NCBI GenBank assembly: GCA_945861855.1
Contig: CAMAWG010000025.1
Coordinates: 1 to 35,062 of the forward strand
Reading direction: 5' to 3'
DNA length: 35,062 nucleotides
Source: Rhodoplanes serenus
Lineage (GTDB): Bacteria; Pseudomonadota; Alphaproteobacteria; Rhizobiales; Xanthobacteraceae
The translations under genes and the position numbers were made by a program. Within the stretch, counting starts at the first letter, position 1, and every line of letters starts with the position of its first letter. The notes below the pieces were generated by a model, which worked only from the letters and a program-made list of their open reading frames with translations, had not been told where the DNA came from and searched no databases. Below, one piece after another: positions 22,654 to 30,921 of this stretch.

Positions 22654-25073
22654 TGTCCATCGCAGATTGCGTCGCGCAGTTGGTGACGTCCGGCCGCATA
22701 TCGCGCATCGACGGCGAAGAGGCGCTGGCGCTCTACAAGAGATCGCGCGGCCAATTCGCCGAGCACATGGGGCCGGCCGATGCGGACGCGGCAGCGTCTC
22801 TCGCAGCTGCACGGGCGATGCAGGCGGGCGGCCGGCAACTCGCCAACGACGCGACAAAACAAGCCGTGGCGTTCGCCAACTTCGAACGGACAGCGATGCA
22901 GCACCCGGACGGCCTGGTCGCCGGCACGCTCGACCAGCTCGCATCAAGCCTTCGCGGGCGCGGCACGCGCAACGTCGACTCGGTGCGCGAGGACATCTGG
23001 GCGCGCCTCTCGTCGATGTTCGGCGACGCCATGGCGAAATACTCGCCGGGCCTGGTCGGCGTGTCCAAGGATCAGATCGCCAGCGCGAAGAACCTCATCC
23101 GCGAGGTGTTCGGCGTGCCGACCAACGACAACGTGGCTGCCTCTGCGGGCAAGGCCTGGAACGAGCTGAAGGCCTACGCCGAGGACCGCGCCCGCGCCGC
23201 CGGTCGGAATTTCGAGCCGAACGAGAACTGGCGCGTGCCGCAGCCCTGGCAGTCCGAACAGGTCCGTAAGTTTTCGGTGCAGCAGTTCAAGCAGGACTTC
23301 CGGGAGGCGCTGGCCAGCGGCGGCATCCGCCGGCTGTGGGACCGCGACACCGGCGACATCGCGCCGGCGGGCCGCCACGACTTCATCCTTGATCGGGCTT
23401 ACCACGACATCATCACCACCGGCTCTTCGGGCACGTTCGCACGCGAAATGCGCACCTTCGAATTTGCGCCCGGCCGCGCCGGCGCCGAGGCCTGGCTGAA
23501 GCTTCAGGAGAAGTACGGCGTCGGTGACGGCGTGTTCGCGATGTTGACCGGCCACATGCAGCGCATGGCCTCCGAGATCGCGCTGGCGGAAGTTGTGGGG
23601 CCGAACCATCGCGCGATCGTCGCCGCCATGATGCCCCGCCTCAAGCGCGAAGAAGCGAAGCTCGGCACGCTCGGCCGGTTGAATCCGACCCGCCTTCTCG
23701 AAAGCTCGTCGATGGTGCAGCGGACCTACGATGTGCTGTCCGGCCGCGCCAACGCCGTGGAAGGACCGCTGCTCGCCGGCGTGCTCGGCGGGCTGCGCAG
23801 CCTGTCCACCGCGGCGCAGCTCAAAGGCGCGGTCCTCTCGGCCGTCCCCGGGGATACCGTCACCACCATGCTCGCGTCGTCCTACAACGGGATTCCCGCG
23901 ACGCGCGTCCTGGCCGGCGTCGTCCGGGAGCTCGCCCGCGGCGGCGACGAAAGCAGAGCGCTGGCCGCCCGGCTCCAGCTCACCGCTCACGCGGCGATGG
24001 ATTACGGCCACGGCTACCGGTTTTTTCAGGACCAGGTGGCCGGTCCGGCACAACTGCGCTGGCTCGCCACCACCATGATCCGCGCCCAAGGCCTGCAGGC
24101 CTGGACCGAGATGATGAAGCGCGTTTTCACGATGGAGTTCACTGGCCACCTCAGCGACCACGCGCGCCACAACGCGCTGACACTCTCGCGGGTCAATCGG
24201 CCGCTGTACGACTTCCTGAAGCGCTATGGGATCAGCTCGGCCGACTGGGACACGATCCGCGCCACGCCTGCGATGGAGGTCGACGGAGCGCGCTTCCTCG
24301 ACACGGCCGCGCTCGCCGACCAGGCGCTGGCCGAGAAGCTGCGGACCGGTATCATCCAGGAACGGCGCTTCGCCGTGCTCGAGCCGGACGCCCGCGTGCG
24401 GGCGATCACCACCGGCGGCCTGCCGCAGGGCACCTTCATGGGCGAGCTCAGCCGCAACCTGTTCCTGTTCAAGTCCTTCAGCATGACGATGGCCGCAACC
24501 CACCTGATGCGCATCGTGAGCCAGGACAGCGCGGCCGGCATGGCCAAGCTCGCGTTGCCGTTCGTTATGATGCACCTGGTCGCCGGCGCCGCCGCGATGC
24601 AGGCGAAGAACATCGTTTTCGGCAAAGACCCGCAGGACATGGGCACGCCGAAGTTCTGGCTGCAGGCGCTCGCCCAAGGCGGTGGGCTGGGCATCTATGG
24701 CGACATGCTGAACAGCGCGTCGGTCCGCACCGGGCGGTCGCCGCTCGCCGAGTTCGGCGGGCCCGTCGCCGGCATGGCAGAGGACGCGGCGCGGCTGAGC
24801 TTCGGACAGGCGCGCAAGAGCTTCGAAGGCAACGACACCACGTTCGGCGCCGAGCTCACGCGCGTCGGCCGACGCTACACGCCCGGCACGTTCTACACCA
24901 AGCTCGCCGTCGACCGACTGCTGTGGGACCAACTGCAGATCCTCGCTGACCCGGACTATCGCGGCTCGTTCAAGCGGATGGAGCAGCGGTTGCGGCAGGA
25001 TACCGGGCAGCAATTCTGGTGGAGGCCGGGGCGAGCGCCGCAGCGCGGGCCGGAGATCAGCGCGGCGCAGTGA
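22653..25073 (+). CDS. Large internal virion / ejection protein, gp16-like without SLT domain
   Basis: 806 residues, mostly helical. It starts MSIADCVAQLVTSGRISRID. The middle part (about 340-420) has hydrophobic segments such as LLAGVLGGLRSLSTAA and LKGAVLSAVPGDTV, and a second hydrophobic zone lies near 630-660 (ALPFVMMHLVAGAAAMQAK). The C-terminus is aromatic and basic (QQFWWRPGR). Size, position after the other core-like genes and membrane-active segments agree with the largest ejection protein of podoviruses (T7 gp16, 1318 residues, here without the lysozyme part, which lies in the 988-residue protein). Last island gene before the tRNA. Confidence 0.68.
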   Translation: MSIADCVAQLVTSGRISRIDGEEALALYKRSRGQFAEHMGPADADAAASLAAARAMQAGGRQLANDATKQAVAFANFERTAMQHPDGLVAGTLDQLASSLRGRGTRNVDSVREDIWARLSSMFGDAMAKYSPGLVGVSKDQIASAKNLIREVFGVPTNDNVAASAGKAWNELKAYAEDRARAAGRNFEPNENWRVPQPWQSEQVRKFSVQQFKQDFREALASGGIRRLWDRDTGDIAPAGRHDFILDRAYHDIITTGSSGTFAREMRTFEFAPGRAGAEAWLKLQEKYGVGDGVFAMLTGHMQRMASEIALAEVVGPNHRAIVAAMMPRLKREEAKLGTLGRLNPTRLLESSSMVQRTYDVLSGRANAVEGPLLAGVLGGLRSLSTAAQLKGAVLSAVPGDTVTTMLASSYNGIPATRVLAGVVRELARGGDESRALAARLQLTAHAAMDYGHGYRFFQDQVAGPAQLRWLATTMIRAQGLQAWTEMMKRVFTMEFTGHLSDHARHNALTLSRVNRPLYDFLKRYGISSADWDTIRATPAMEVDGARFLDTAALADQALAEKLRTGIIQERRFAVLEPDARVRAITTGGLPQGTFMGELSRNLFLFKSFSMTMAATHLMRIVSQDSAAGMAKLALPFVMMHLVAGAAAMQAKNIVFGKDPQDMGTPKFWLQALAQGGGLGIYGDMLNSASVRTGRSPLAEFGGPVAGMAEDAARLSFGQARKSFEGNDTTFGAELTRVGRRYTPGTFYTKLAVDRLLWDQLQILADPDYRGSFKRMEQRLRQDTGQQFWWRPGRAPQRGPEISAAQ

Positions 25074-25091
25074 CAATGGTTGGGCGGTTGC

Positions 25092-25108
25092 CAGCCTTCA
25101 TAAGGCTG
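25092..25108. terminator. Short hairpin after the ejection-protein block
   Basis: CAGCCTT-CAT-AAGGCTG, a 7-bp perfect stem with a 3-nt loop, 18 bp after the last stop. No T-run follows, so it is only a weak candidate for transcript end. Confidence 0.35.
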
Positions 25109-25124
25109 CTGAGCCCGTTGCGAC

Positions 25125-25155
25125 TTGTCGGGTCACATGTGAAGCCGAGTATGAT
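25125..25155 (+). promoter_or_regulatory. Possible promoter for the island tRNA-Arg
   Basis: TTGTCG (25125-25130) and TATGAT (25150-25155) with a 19-bp spacer; the tRNA begins 15 bp after the -10 box. A dedicated promoter would let the tRNA be made while the phage-type genes stay silent, which is needed if it replaces the host tRNA. Confidence 0.4.
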
Positions 25156-25170
25156 AGTCATCACTCGTGT

Positions 25171-25247
25171 GACCTCGTAGCTCAGTTGGATAGAGCAGCC
25201 GCCTTCTAAGCGGCAGGTCGCTGGTTCGAATCCAGCCGAGGTCGCCA
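25171..25247 (+). tRNA. tRNA-Arg(UCU) carried by the island
   Basis: Complete cloverleaf of 77 nt with encoded CCA: acceptor GACCTCG/CGAGGTC, D-stem GCTC/GAGC with loop AGTTGGATA, anticodon stem GCCGC/GCGGC with loop CTTCTAA (anticodon TCT), variable loop AGGTC, T-stem GCTGG/CCAGC with loop TTCGAAT, discriminator G. A20 in the D-loop, C35 and G73 fit arginine identity. It differs from the split host tRNA in the acceptor, anticodon-stem and T-stem pairs, so it is not a simple duplicate. It reads AGA and AGG codons and lies 156 bp inside the right attachment core, on the opposite strand to the host gene. Confidence 0.97.
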
Positions 25248-25306
25248 CACTGCCAACCCGAATTGGAGCGTCTAAACGCATTGCTCGGCTCGGCGATGGC
25301 GGCTCG

Positions 25307-25344
25307 GCTTCCCAGGTGCTTCCCGGCGCCAATTCCTGGGAAGC
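25307..25344. repeat. GGGAAGC repeats near the right end (arm-type sites?)
   Basis: GCTTCCC at 25307-25313 and 25318-25324 (11 bp apart) and GGGAAGC at 25338-25344. The heptamer and its spacing match the cluster next to the integrase at 8452-8569. Together they flank the attachment core in the circular form, as arm sites do. Confidence 0.65.
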
Positions 25345-25403
25345 TTAGGGGCGAGAAAACAGCGATTTTATTGGGCTATTTCAAGTTTCTTTGGCATTCG
25401 ATT

Positions 25404-25415
25404 TCAGCTTAGAAG
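25404..25415. other. Right attachment-site core
   Basis: TCAGCTTAGAAG, identical to the left core. The island side continues into AAATCG on the tRNA strand, so the integrated island does not restore the 3' half of the tRNA. Confidence 0.92.
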
Positions 25416-25447
25416 GCTGATGCTCTATCCATCTGAGCTACGGGCTC
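25404..25447 (-). pseudogene. 5' half of the split host tRNA-Arg(UCU) gene
   Basis: On the minus strand 25447-25404 reads acceptor GAGCCCG, TA, D-arm GCTC-AGATGGATA-GAGC, A, 5' anticodon stem TCAGC, and the core with the anticodon loop. Its acceptor pairs exactly with CGGGCTC of the half at 8378-8422. The lengths add up (32 + 12 + 33 nt = 77 nt). This half keeps the host tRNA promoter, so a broken transcript running into the island is expected. Confidence 0.93.
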
Positions 25448-25686
25448 GTTGCGCCGGCATGCTGATTTAGCCGGACCCGGGGCCGCAGCATAGGGCCGCT
25501 GTGGGTGGCCGGGGCATCCGCCGAAGCCCTGCCCAAATCCTGGGCTGGATCAACCGGATAGCGCCTGTCCTCGGCCGCCAAAAGTCCGCCCCGGCTCGGC
25601 CACGACCTCGACACGATTCAGGATTGTGCTTGGATGGTCGCCCCCTCGGAAATTTCCCGCCGGAGGGGGGAGGAGGATCCAAGCCC

Positions 25687-28600
25687 ATGTTCGCGCATTT
25701 CCGCGCAGGCCTCGTTGCCGCGCTCGTCACACTTGCGTCCGTTGCCTTAAGTTCCATGGCCGCGCAGGCCGCCGACAAGGCGTTCCAGCGGGCCGAGCTC
25801 GACGCCGCCGCGATCGTGCTCGAAGCCGAGATCAAGAACGACGCAGGGACTCCGGCCAAGCCGCTCGCGCAACTGCGGCGCGACGCCGACGCGGCGTTCC
25901 AGAAGAACGACGTGCGCAGCGGCATCGTGGTGCTTGGCCAGATCATCGCGCTCGCGCCCGACGAAAGCGCCAACTGGCTGCGGCTGTCCCGCGCCGTGCA
26001 GCAGCTCCGCTCGGCCAACGACCGCGAGCGCGCGACCTTGCTCGAGCGGGCCGGCATCTCGGCCTACATCGCCTATCAGCGGGCGAAGAACCGCAACGAG
26101 GAGGTCGACTCCCTGGTGATCGTCGGCCGCACCTTCGGCGACCGCAGAGTCTGGCGCCCGGCGCTCGATGCGCTGCGCGTTTCGCTGGAGCTGCGCGAGG
26201 TGGCGGACGTCCGCGCGCTCTATGAGAAGATGCGCGAGGACCACGGCTTCCGTCTGCTTGACTATACGGTCGATGCGGATTCGGCCTCGCCGCGCGCCTG
26301 CTTCCAGTTTTCCGAGACGCTGCCCGGCAAGCGCACCGACTTCTCGCCGTTCGTCGCGGTCGCGGGCGTGGACAAGCCCGCGCTCTCCGCCGACGACAAG
26401 CAGCTCTGCGTCGAGGGGCTCAAGCACGGCGAACGCTACAGCGTGACCCTGCGCTCGGGCCTGCCATCCACGGTCAAGGAGACGCTGCCCAAGTCGGCCG
26501 AACTCACGGTCTACGTGCGCGACCGCAAGCCGATGGCGCGCCTGTCGGGCAAGGCCTATGTGCTGCCGCGCACCGGCCAGCGCGGCATTCCGGTGGTCAG
26601 CGTCAACACCCGTGCGGTGAACGTCGCGGTCTACCGCATCAGCGACCGCAACCTGATCGAGACCGTGCTCGGCCGCGACTTCCAGCGCAATCTCTATGCC
26701 TATGAGATCGAGCGCCTGACCGACAGCCGCGGCATCAAGGTGTGGAGCGGCGAACTCGCGGTCGAGCAGACGCTCAACACCGAGATCACCATGGCATTTC
26801 CGGTCGATCAGGCGATCGGCGACGTGGCGCCCGGCGTCTATGTGATGACGGCGGAGGCCAAGGAGTCCACGTCCGACGATTACGGCTCGCTTTCGACGCA
26901 ATGGTTCATCGTCTCCGACATGGGGCTTGCGGCCTATTCCGGCAACGACGGCATCAACGTGTTCGTCAACTCGCTCGCCACGACCGAGCCCAAGGGGCAG
27001 GTCGAGGTGCGGCTGATGTCGCGCGGCAACGAGATCCTGGGCACCAAGCGGAGCGATGCCGCGGGCCGGGTGGCGTTCGAGGCGGGGCTGTCGCGCGGCG
27101 AGGGCGCGCTTTCACCCGCCATGCTGGTCGCCTCAGATATGAAGGGCGACTACGCCTTCCTCAATCTGAAGGGACCGGCGTTCGATCTGAGCGATCGGGG
27201 CGTATCGGGACGGCCGGCCGCCGCCGGGCTCGATGCCTTCGTCGTGACCGAGCGCGGCGTCTACCGCTCGGGCGAAACCGTGCACATCACGTCGCTGCTG
27301 CGCGATGCGCAGGGCGCGGCGTCGGCGAATGTGCCGCTGACGCTGGTGGTCGAGCGCCCCGACGGCATCGAATATCGCCGCGTCACCGTGGCCGATCAGG
27401 GCGTCGGCGGGCGTTCGCTCAGCGTTCCGATCAACCCGGCCGCCTCGACCGGCACCTGGCGCGTGCGCGCCTTCACCGATCCGAAGCGTCCGGCGGTCGG
27501 CGAGACCACCTTCCTGGTCGAGGACTACGTGCCCGACCGGCTGGAGTTCGAATTGGCGGCCCCCGGCGGCAAGATCGCCCGCAACGCGCCGGCAACGCTG
27601 ACGGTCGATGGCCGCTATCTCTATGGCGCGCCGGCCTCCGCTCTCGATCTCGAAGGCGAGATCGTCATCGCTCCGGCCAAGGAGCGGCCGGGCCTGACCG
27701 GCTACCGGTTCGGCCAGGCCGACGAGGAGGTCAGTTCCGAGCGAAAGGCTCTCGAAGACCTGCCGCAGACCGACGACAAGGGCAAGGCGCGCTTCGAGGT
27801 CGCGCTCGACAAGATTCCCGCGACGTCGCGTCCGCTCGAAGCGCAGGTGACCGTGCGGCTGACGGAAGCCGGCGGCCGCGCGGTGGAGCGCAAGATCACG
27901 CTGCCGGTGGTGGCCTCGGCCAACATGATCGGCGTGAAGCCCTTGTTCTCCGGCCGCTCGCTCGGCGAGGGCGAGACTGCGAGCTTCGACGTCGCGCTGG
28001 TCGCGCCCGACGGCAAGATGCTGGCGGCGCAAGGCCTGCGCTTCGAACTGCTCAAGGTCGAGACGCGCTATCAGTGGTATCGCCGCGACGGCCGCTGGGA
28101 CTATGAGCCGATCAAGACCACGCGGCGCGTCGCCGACGGCCGGATCGATGTGGCGCCGGACAAGCCCGGACGCATCGCGGCACCCGTGCAATGGGGCCGC
28201 TACCGCCTCGAAGTGTCGAGCGGCGACACCGACGGGCCGGTGACCTCGACCGGCTTCGATGCCGGCTGGTACACCGAGGCCACCGCCGACACGCCGGACA
28301 TGCTGGAGATCGCGCTCGACAAGCCGGAATACAGGCCGGGCGAGACCATGTCGGTGGCGGTGACGGCGCGAACGGCCGGTCGCGTGACGCTCAACGTCAT
28401 GGGCGACAAGCTTTTGAGCTCCGTCACCCAGGAGGTGACGCCCGGCACCGCGCGCATCCGCGTGCCGGTCGGCGCCGATTGGGGCACCGGCGCCTATGTG
28501 GTGGCGACGCTTCGCCGCCCGCTCGACGCGCAGGCCCAGCGCATGCCGGGGCGCGCCATCGGCGTGCAATGGTTCGCCATCGACCGCAAGGCCAGGACGC

Positions 28601-30903
28601 TGGCGCTCGACATGACGTTGCCGCCGCTGCAGCGGCCGAACACGTCATTGCGCGTGCCGATCAAGATCGACGGCCTCGGCCGGGGCGATCAGGCCCGCGT
28701 GGTCGTTGCGGCGGTCGATGTCGGTATTCTCAACCTGACCAACTACAAGCCGCCGGCGCCCGACGACCACTATCTCGGCCAGCGCCAGATGTCGGCCGAG
28801 GTCCGCGATCTCTACGGCCAGCTCATCGACGGCATGCAGGGCACGCGCGGCCAGATCAGGACCGGCGGCGACGCCGGCGCCGAATTGAACGGCAGCCCGC
28901 CGTCGCAGGCGCCGCTCGCACTCTACTCCGGCATCGTCGAGGTGCGCGCCGGACAGGCCGAGGTCGTGTTCGAGATTCCGGCCTTCGCCGGCACCGTGCG
29001 CGTCATGGCGATGGCCTGGAGCAAGGACAAGGTCGGCCGCGCCTCGGGCGACGTCACCGTGCGCGATCCGGTGGTGCTGACTGCGACCTTGCCGCGCTTC
29101 CTGCTCACCGGCGACAGGAGCACGATGAACCTCGACCTCGACAACGTCGAGGGCGCGGCGGGCGCCTACAGCCTCACGGTCAGCGCCGAGGGCACCATCG
29201 CCGCGGGCGCCGGCGCCACCGGCAGCCTGCAACTGCGCGCCAAGCAGCGCGACCGCGTGGTGGTGCCGCTGACCGCGTCAGGGGCGGGCCCGGCGACCGT
29301 CAAGGTCCGGATCGCGGGGCCTGGCAACTTCGCGCTGGAGCGAAGCTACGTCATGAACGTCAAGCCTTCGACGCAAGTGCTGGCGCGGCGCACGGTGAAG
29401 CCGATCGCGAAAGGCGAAAGCCTGACGCTGTCGAGCGATCTGTTCGCCGATCTCGTGCCCGGCACCGGCGGCGTGTCCTTGTCGGTCGGCGTCTCGACCG
29501 CGCTCGACGCCGCATCGCTCCTCAAGGCGCTCGACCGCTATCCCTATGGCTGCTCGGAACAGATCACCAGCCGGGCCTTGCCTCTGCTCTACGTCAATGA
29601 GCTTGCGAGCGCCGCGCACCTGGCCCTCGACGACGCCATCGACCAGCGCATCCGCGACGCCATCGACCGCGTGCTGGCGCGCCAGTCGTCGAACGGCTCG
29701 TTCGGCCTCTGGGGCATCGGCGGCGACGATGCCTGGCTCGACGCCTATGTGACCGACTTTCTGACCCGCGCGCGCGAGCGCGGTTTCACGGTGCCGGACA
29801 CGGCGTTCAAGCTTGCGCTCGACCGGCTCCGCAACGTCGTCGGCACGTCCCAGGACGTGTCGAAGGACGGCGGCCGCAATCTCGCCTACGCGCTCTATGT
29901 GCTGGCGCGGAACGGCGCGGCCCCGCTCGGCGATCTGCGCTATCTCGCCGACGCCAAGCTCGCCGATCTCGGAACGCCCATTGCCAAGGCGCAGGTCGCC
30001 GCGGCCCTGGGCCTCTTGGGCGACCGCACCCGCGCCGAGCGGGTCTACAAGGCAGCCCTCGACGATCTGAAGCCGCCGGCGGCAACGGATCTGTTCAGCC
30101 GCGAGGATTACGGCTCGAACCTGCGTGATGCTGCCGCATTAGTAACGCTCGCGAGCGAGGCCGGCGGCTCGCGGCCCATGATCGTCAACGCGGTGGCCAA
30201 GATCGAGGAGGCGAGGGCGCGAGCGCCTTACACCTCGACGCAGGAGAACGCCTGGCTGGTCATGGCGGCGCGCGCGATGGCGAAGGACTCCGGCGCCGTC
30301 TCGGTCAGCGTCGGCGGCGACAACGTCAAGGGCGCGCTTTACCGCAGCGTCAAGGCGGGCGAGCTCGCGCGGCCTTTGACGGTGACCAACTCCGGCGAGA
30401 CTACGCTGCAGGCGGTGGTCTCGGTGTCCGGCGCGCCGACCGTGCCGGAGCCCGCGGCGGAGCGCGGCTTCAAGATCGAGCGGCTCTACTACACGCTCGA
30501 CGGCGAGGAGGCCGATCCGAGCAAGGCCAGGCAGAACCAGCGCTTCGTCGTGGTGCTGAAGATCACCGAGCCGCAGGCCCAGTTCGGCCGCGTGCTGGTC
30601 GCCGACTATCTGCCGGCGGGCTTCGAGATCGACAACCCGCGGCTCGTCTCCTCGGGCGAGACCGGAACGCTGTCTTGGATCGAGAACGCCAAGGAGCCCG
30701 CCTACTCCGAATTCCGCGACGAAAGGTTCAGTGCGGCATTCGAGCGCGGGCCGAAGGACCCGCCGGTGTTCAGCGTCGCCTATGTGGTGCGCGCGGTGTC
30801 GCCGGGGCGCTACGTGCTGCCGCAGGCCTATGTGGAGGACATGTACCGGCCCGACCGCTTCGGCCGCACCGGCACGGGCACGATCGAGATCGCGCCCAAA
30901 TGA
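25687..30903 (+). CDS. Bacterial alpha-2-macroglobulin (YfhM-like)
   Basis: 1738 residues. A signal peptide (1-28, ending SSMAAQA) exports it; I see no cysteine lipobox, so it should be soluble in the periplasm rather than a lipoprotein as in E. coli YfhM. The N-terminal part is helical, then repeated macroglobulin beta-domains run through the middle (VYVMTAEAKES, GLDAFVVTERGVYRSGETVH, VEDYVPDRLEFE). The thioester motif CSEQ is in YPYGCSEQ (C1289), inside the alpha/alpha thioester domain (1240-1560), and a receptor-like beta domain closes the protein. It traps attacking proteases by covalent bonding. The ATG is preceded by GGAGGAGG. The pbpC gene follows after 18 bp, the usual pairing that couples protease defence with cell-wall repair. 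Confidence 0.95.
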   Translation: MFAHFRAGLVAALVTLASVALSSMAAQAADKAFQRAELDAAAIVLEAEIKNDAGTPAKPLAQLRRDADAAFQKNDVRSGIVVLGQIIALAPDESANWLRLSRAVQQLRSANDRERATLLERAGISAYIAYQRAKNRNEEVDSLVIVGRTFGDRRVWRPALDALRVSLELREVADVRALYEKMREDHGFRLLDYTVDADSASPRACFQFSETLPGKRTDFSPFVAVAGVDKPALSADDKQLCVEGLKHGERYSVTLRSGLPSTVKETLPKSAELTVYVRDRKPMARLSGKAYVLPRTGQRGIPVVSVNTRAVNVAVYRISDRNLIETVLGRDFQRNLYAYEIERLTDSRGIKVWSGELAVEQTLNTEITMAFPVDQAIGDVAPGVYVMTAEAKESTSDDYGSLSTQWFIVSDMGLAAYSGNDGINVFVNSLATTEPKGQVEVRLMSRGNEILGTKRSDAAGRVAFEAGLSRGEGALSPAMLVASDMKGDYAFLNLKGPAFDLSDRGVSGRPAAAGLDAFVVTERGVYRSGETVHITSLLRDAQGAASANVPLTLVVERPDGIEYRRVTVADQGVGGRSLSVPINPAASTGTWRVRAFTDPKRPAVGETTFLVEDYVPDRLEFELAAPGGKIARNAPATLTVDGRYLYGAPASALDLEGEIVIAPAKERPGLTGYRFGQADEEVSSERKALEDLPQTDDKGKARFEVALDKIPATSRPLEAQVTVRLTEAGGRAVERKITLPVVASANMIGVKPLFSGRSLGEGETASFDVALVAPDGKMLAAQGLRFELLKVETRYQWYRRDGRWDYEPIKTTRRVADGRIDVAPDKPGRIAAPVQWGRYRLEVSSGDTDGPVTSTGFDAGWYTEATADTPDMLEIALDKPEYRPGETMSVAVTARTAGRVTLNVMGDKLLSSVTQEVTPGTARIRVPVGADWGTGAYVVATLRRPLDAQAQRMPGRAIGVQWFAIDRKARTLALDMTLPPLQRPNTSLRVPIKIDGLGRGDQARVVVAAVDVGILNLTNYKPPAPDDHYLGQRQMSAEVRDLYGQLIDGMQGTRGQIRTGGDAGAELNGSPPSQAPLALYSGIVEVRAGQAEVVFEIPAFAGTVRVMAMAWSKDKVGRASGDVTVRDPVVLTATLPRFLLTGDRSTMNLDLDNVEGAAGAYSLTVSAEGTIAAGAGATGSLQLRAKQRDRVVVPLTASGAGPATVKVRIAGPGNFALERSYVMNVKPSTQVLARRTVKPIAKGESLTLSSDLFADLVPGTGGVSLSVGVSTALDAASLLKALDRYPYGCSEQITSRALPLLYVNELASAAHLALDDAIDQRIRDAIDRVLARQSSNGSFGLWGIGGDDAWLDAYVTDFLTRARERGFTVPDTAFKLALDRLRNVVGTSQDVSKDGGRNLAYALYVLARNGAAPLGDLRYLADAKLADLGTPIAKAQVAAALGLLGDRTRAERVYKAALDDLKPPAATDLFSREDYGSNLRDAAALVTLASEAGGSRPMIVNAVAKIEEARARAPYTSTQENAWLVMAARAMAKDSGAVSVSVGGDNVKGALYRSVKAGELARPLTVTNSGETTLQAVVSVSGAPTVPEPAAERGFKIERLYYTLDGEEADPSKARQNQRFVVVLKITEPQAQFGRVLVADYLPAGFEIDNPRLVSSGETGTLSWIENAKEPAYSEFRDERFSAAFERGPKDPPVFSVAYVVRAVSPGRYVLPQAYVEDMYRPDRFGRTGTGTIEIAPK

Positions 30904-30921
30904 GACCGACGTGAGCACGCG

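Larger units (their letters stand above)
8411..25415. mobile_element. 17-kb integrated island with phage ejection-protein genes, inserted in tRNA-Arg(UCU)
   Basis: Bounded by identical 12-bp cores TCAGCTTAGAAG (8411-8422 and 25404-25415) that lie in the two halves of one tRNA gene. It holds, from left to right, a tyrosine integrase, AlpA-like regulators, a replication module, a TerS-like gene, small phage-type genes, four ejection-protein-like genes and a tRNA-Arg. There is no recognisable large terminase, portal, major capsid, tail or lysis gene. The size (about 17 kb) and partial gene content fit a phage satellite better than a complete prophage. A decayed prophage remains possible, but the closely packed, uninterrupted genes argue against heavy decay. 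Confidence 0.9.

Noticed and set aside
22944..25076. A 710-codon minus-strand frame opposite the last ejection-type gene.
   Set aside because: It is a chance antisense frame. The plus-strand gene has coupled starts and plausible helical and hydrophobic segments.
8411..25415. The island as a complete prophage.
   Set aside because: No large terminase, portal, capsid, tail or lysis gene can be found between exact attachment cores.
25747..30850. Long open frames antisense to or out of frame with the alpha-2-macroglobulin gene.
   Set aside because: High-GC codon use opens other frames by chance; they lack ribosome sites and are rich in Arg, Ala and His without recognisable domains.
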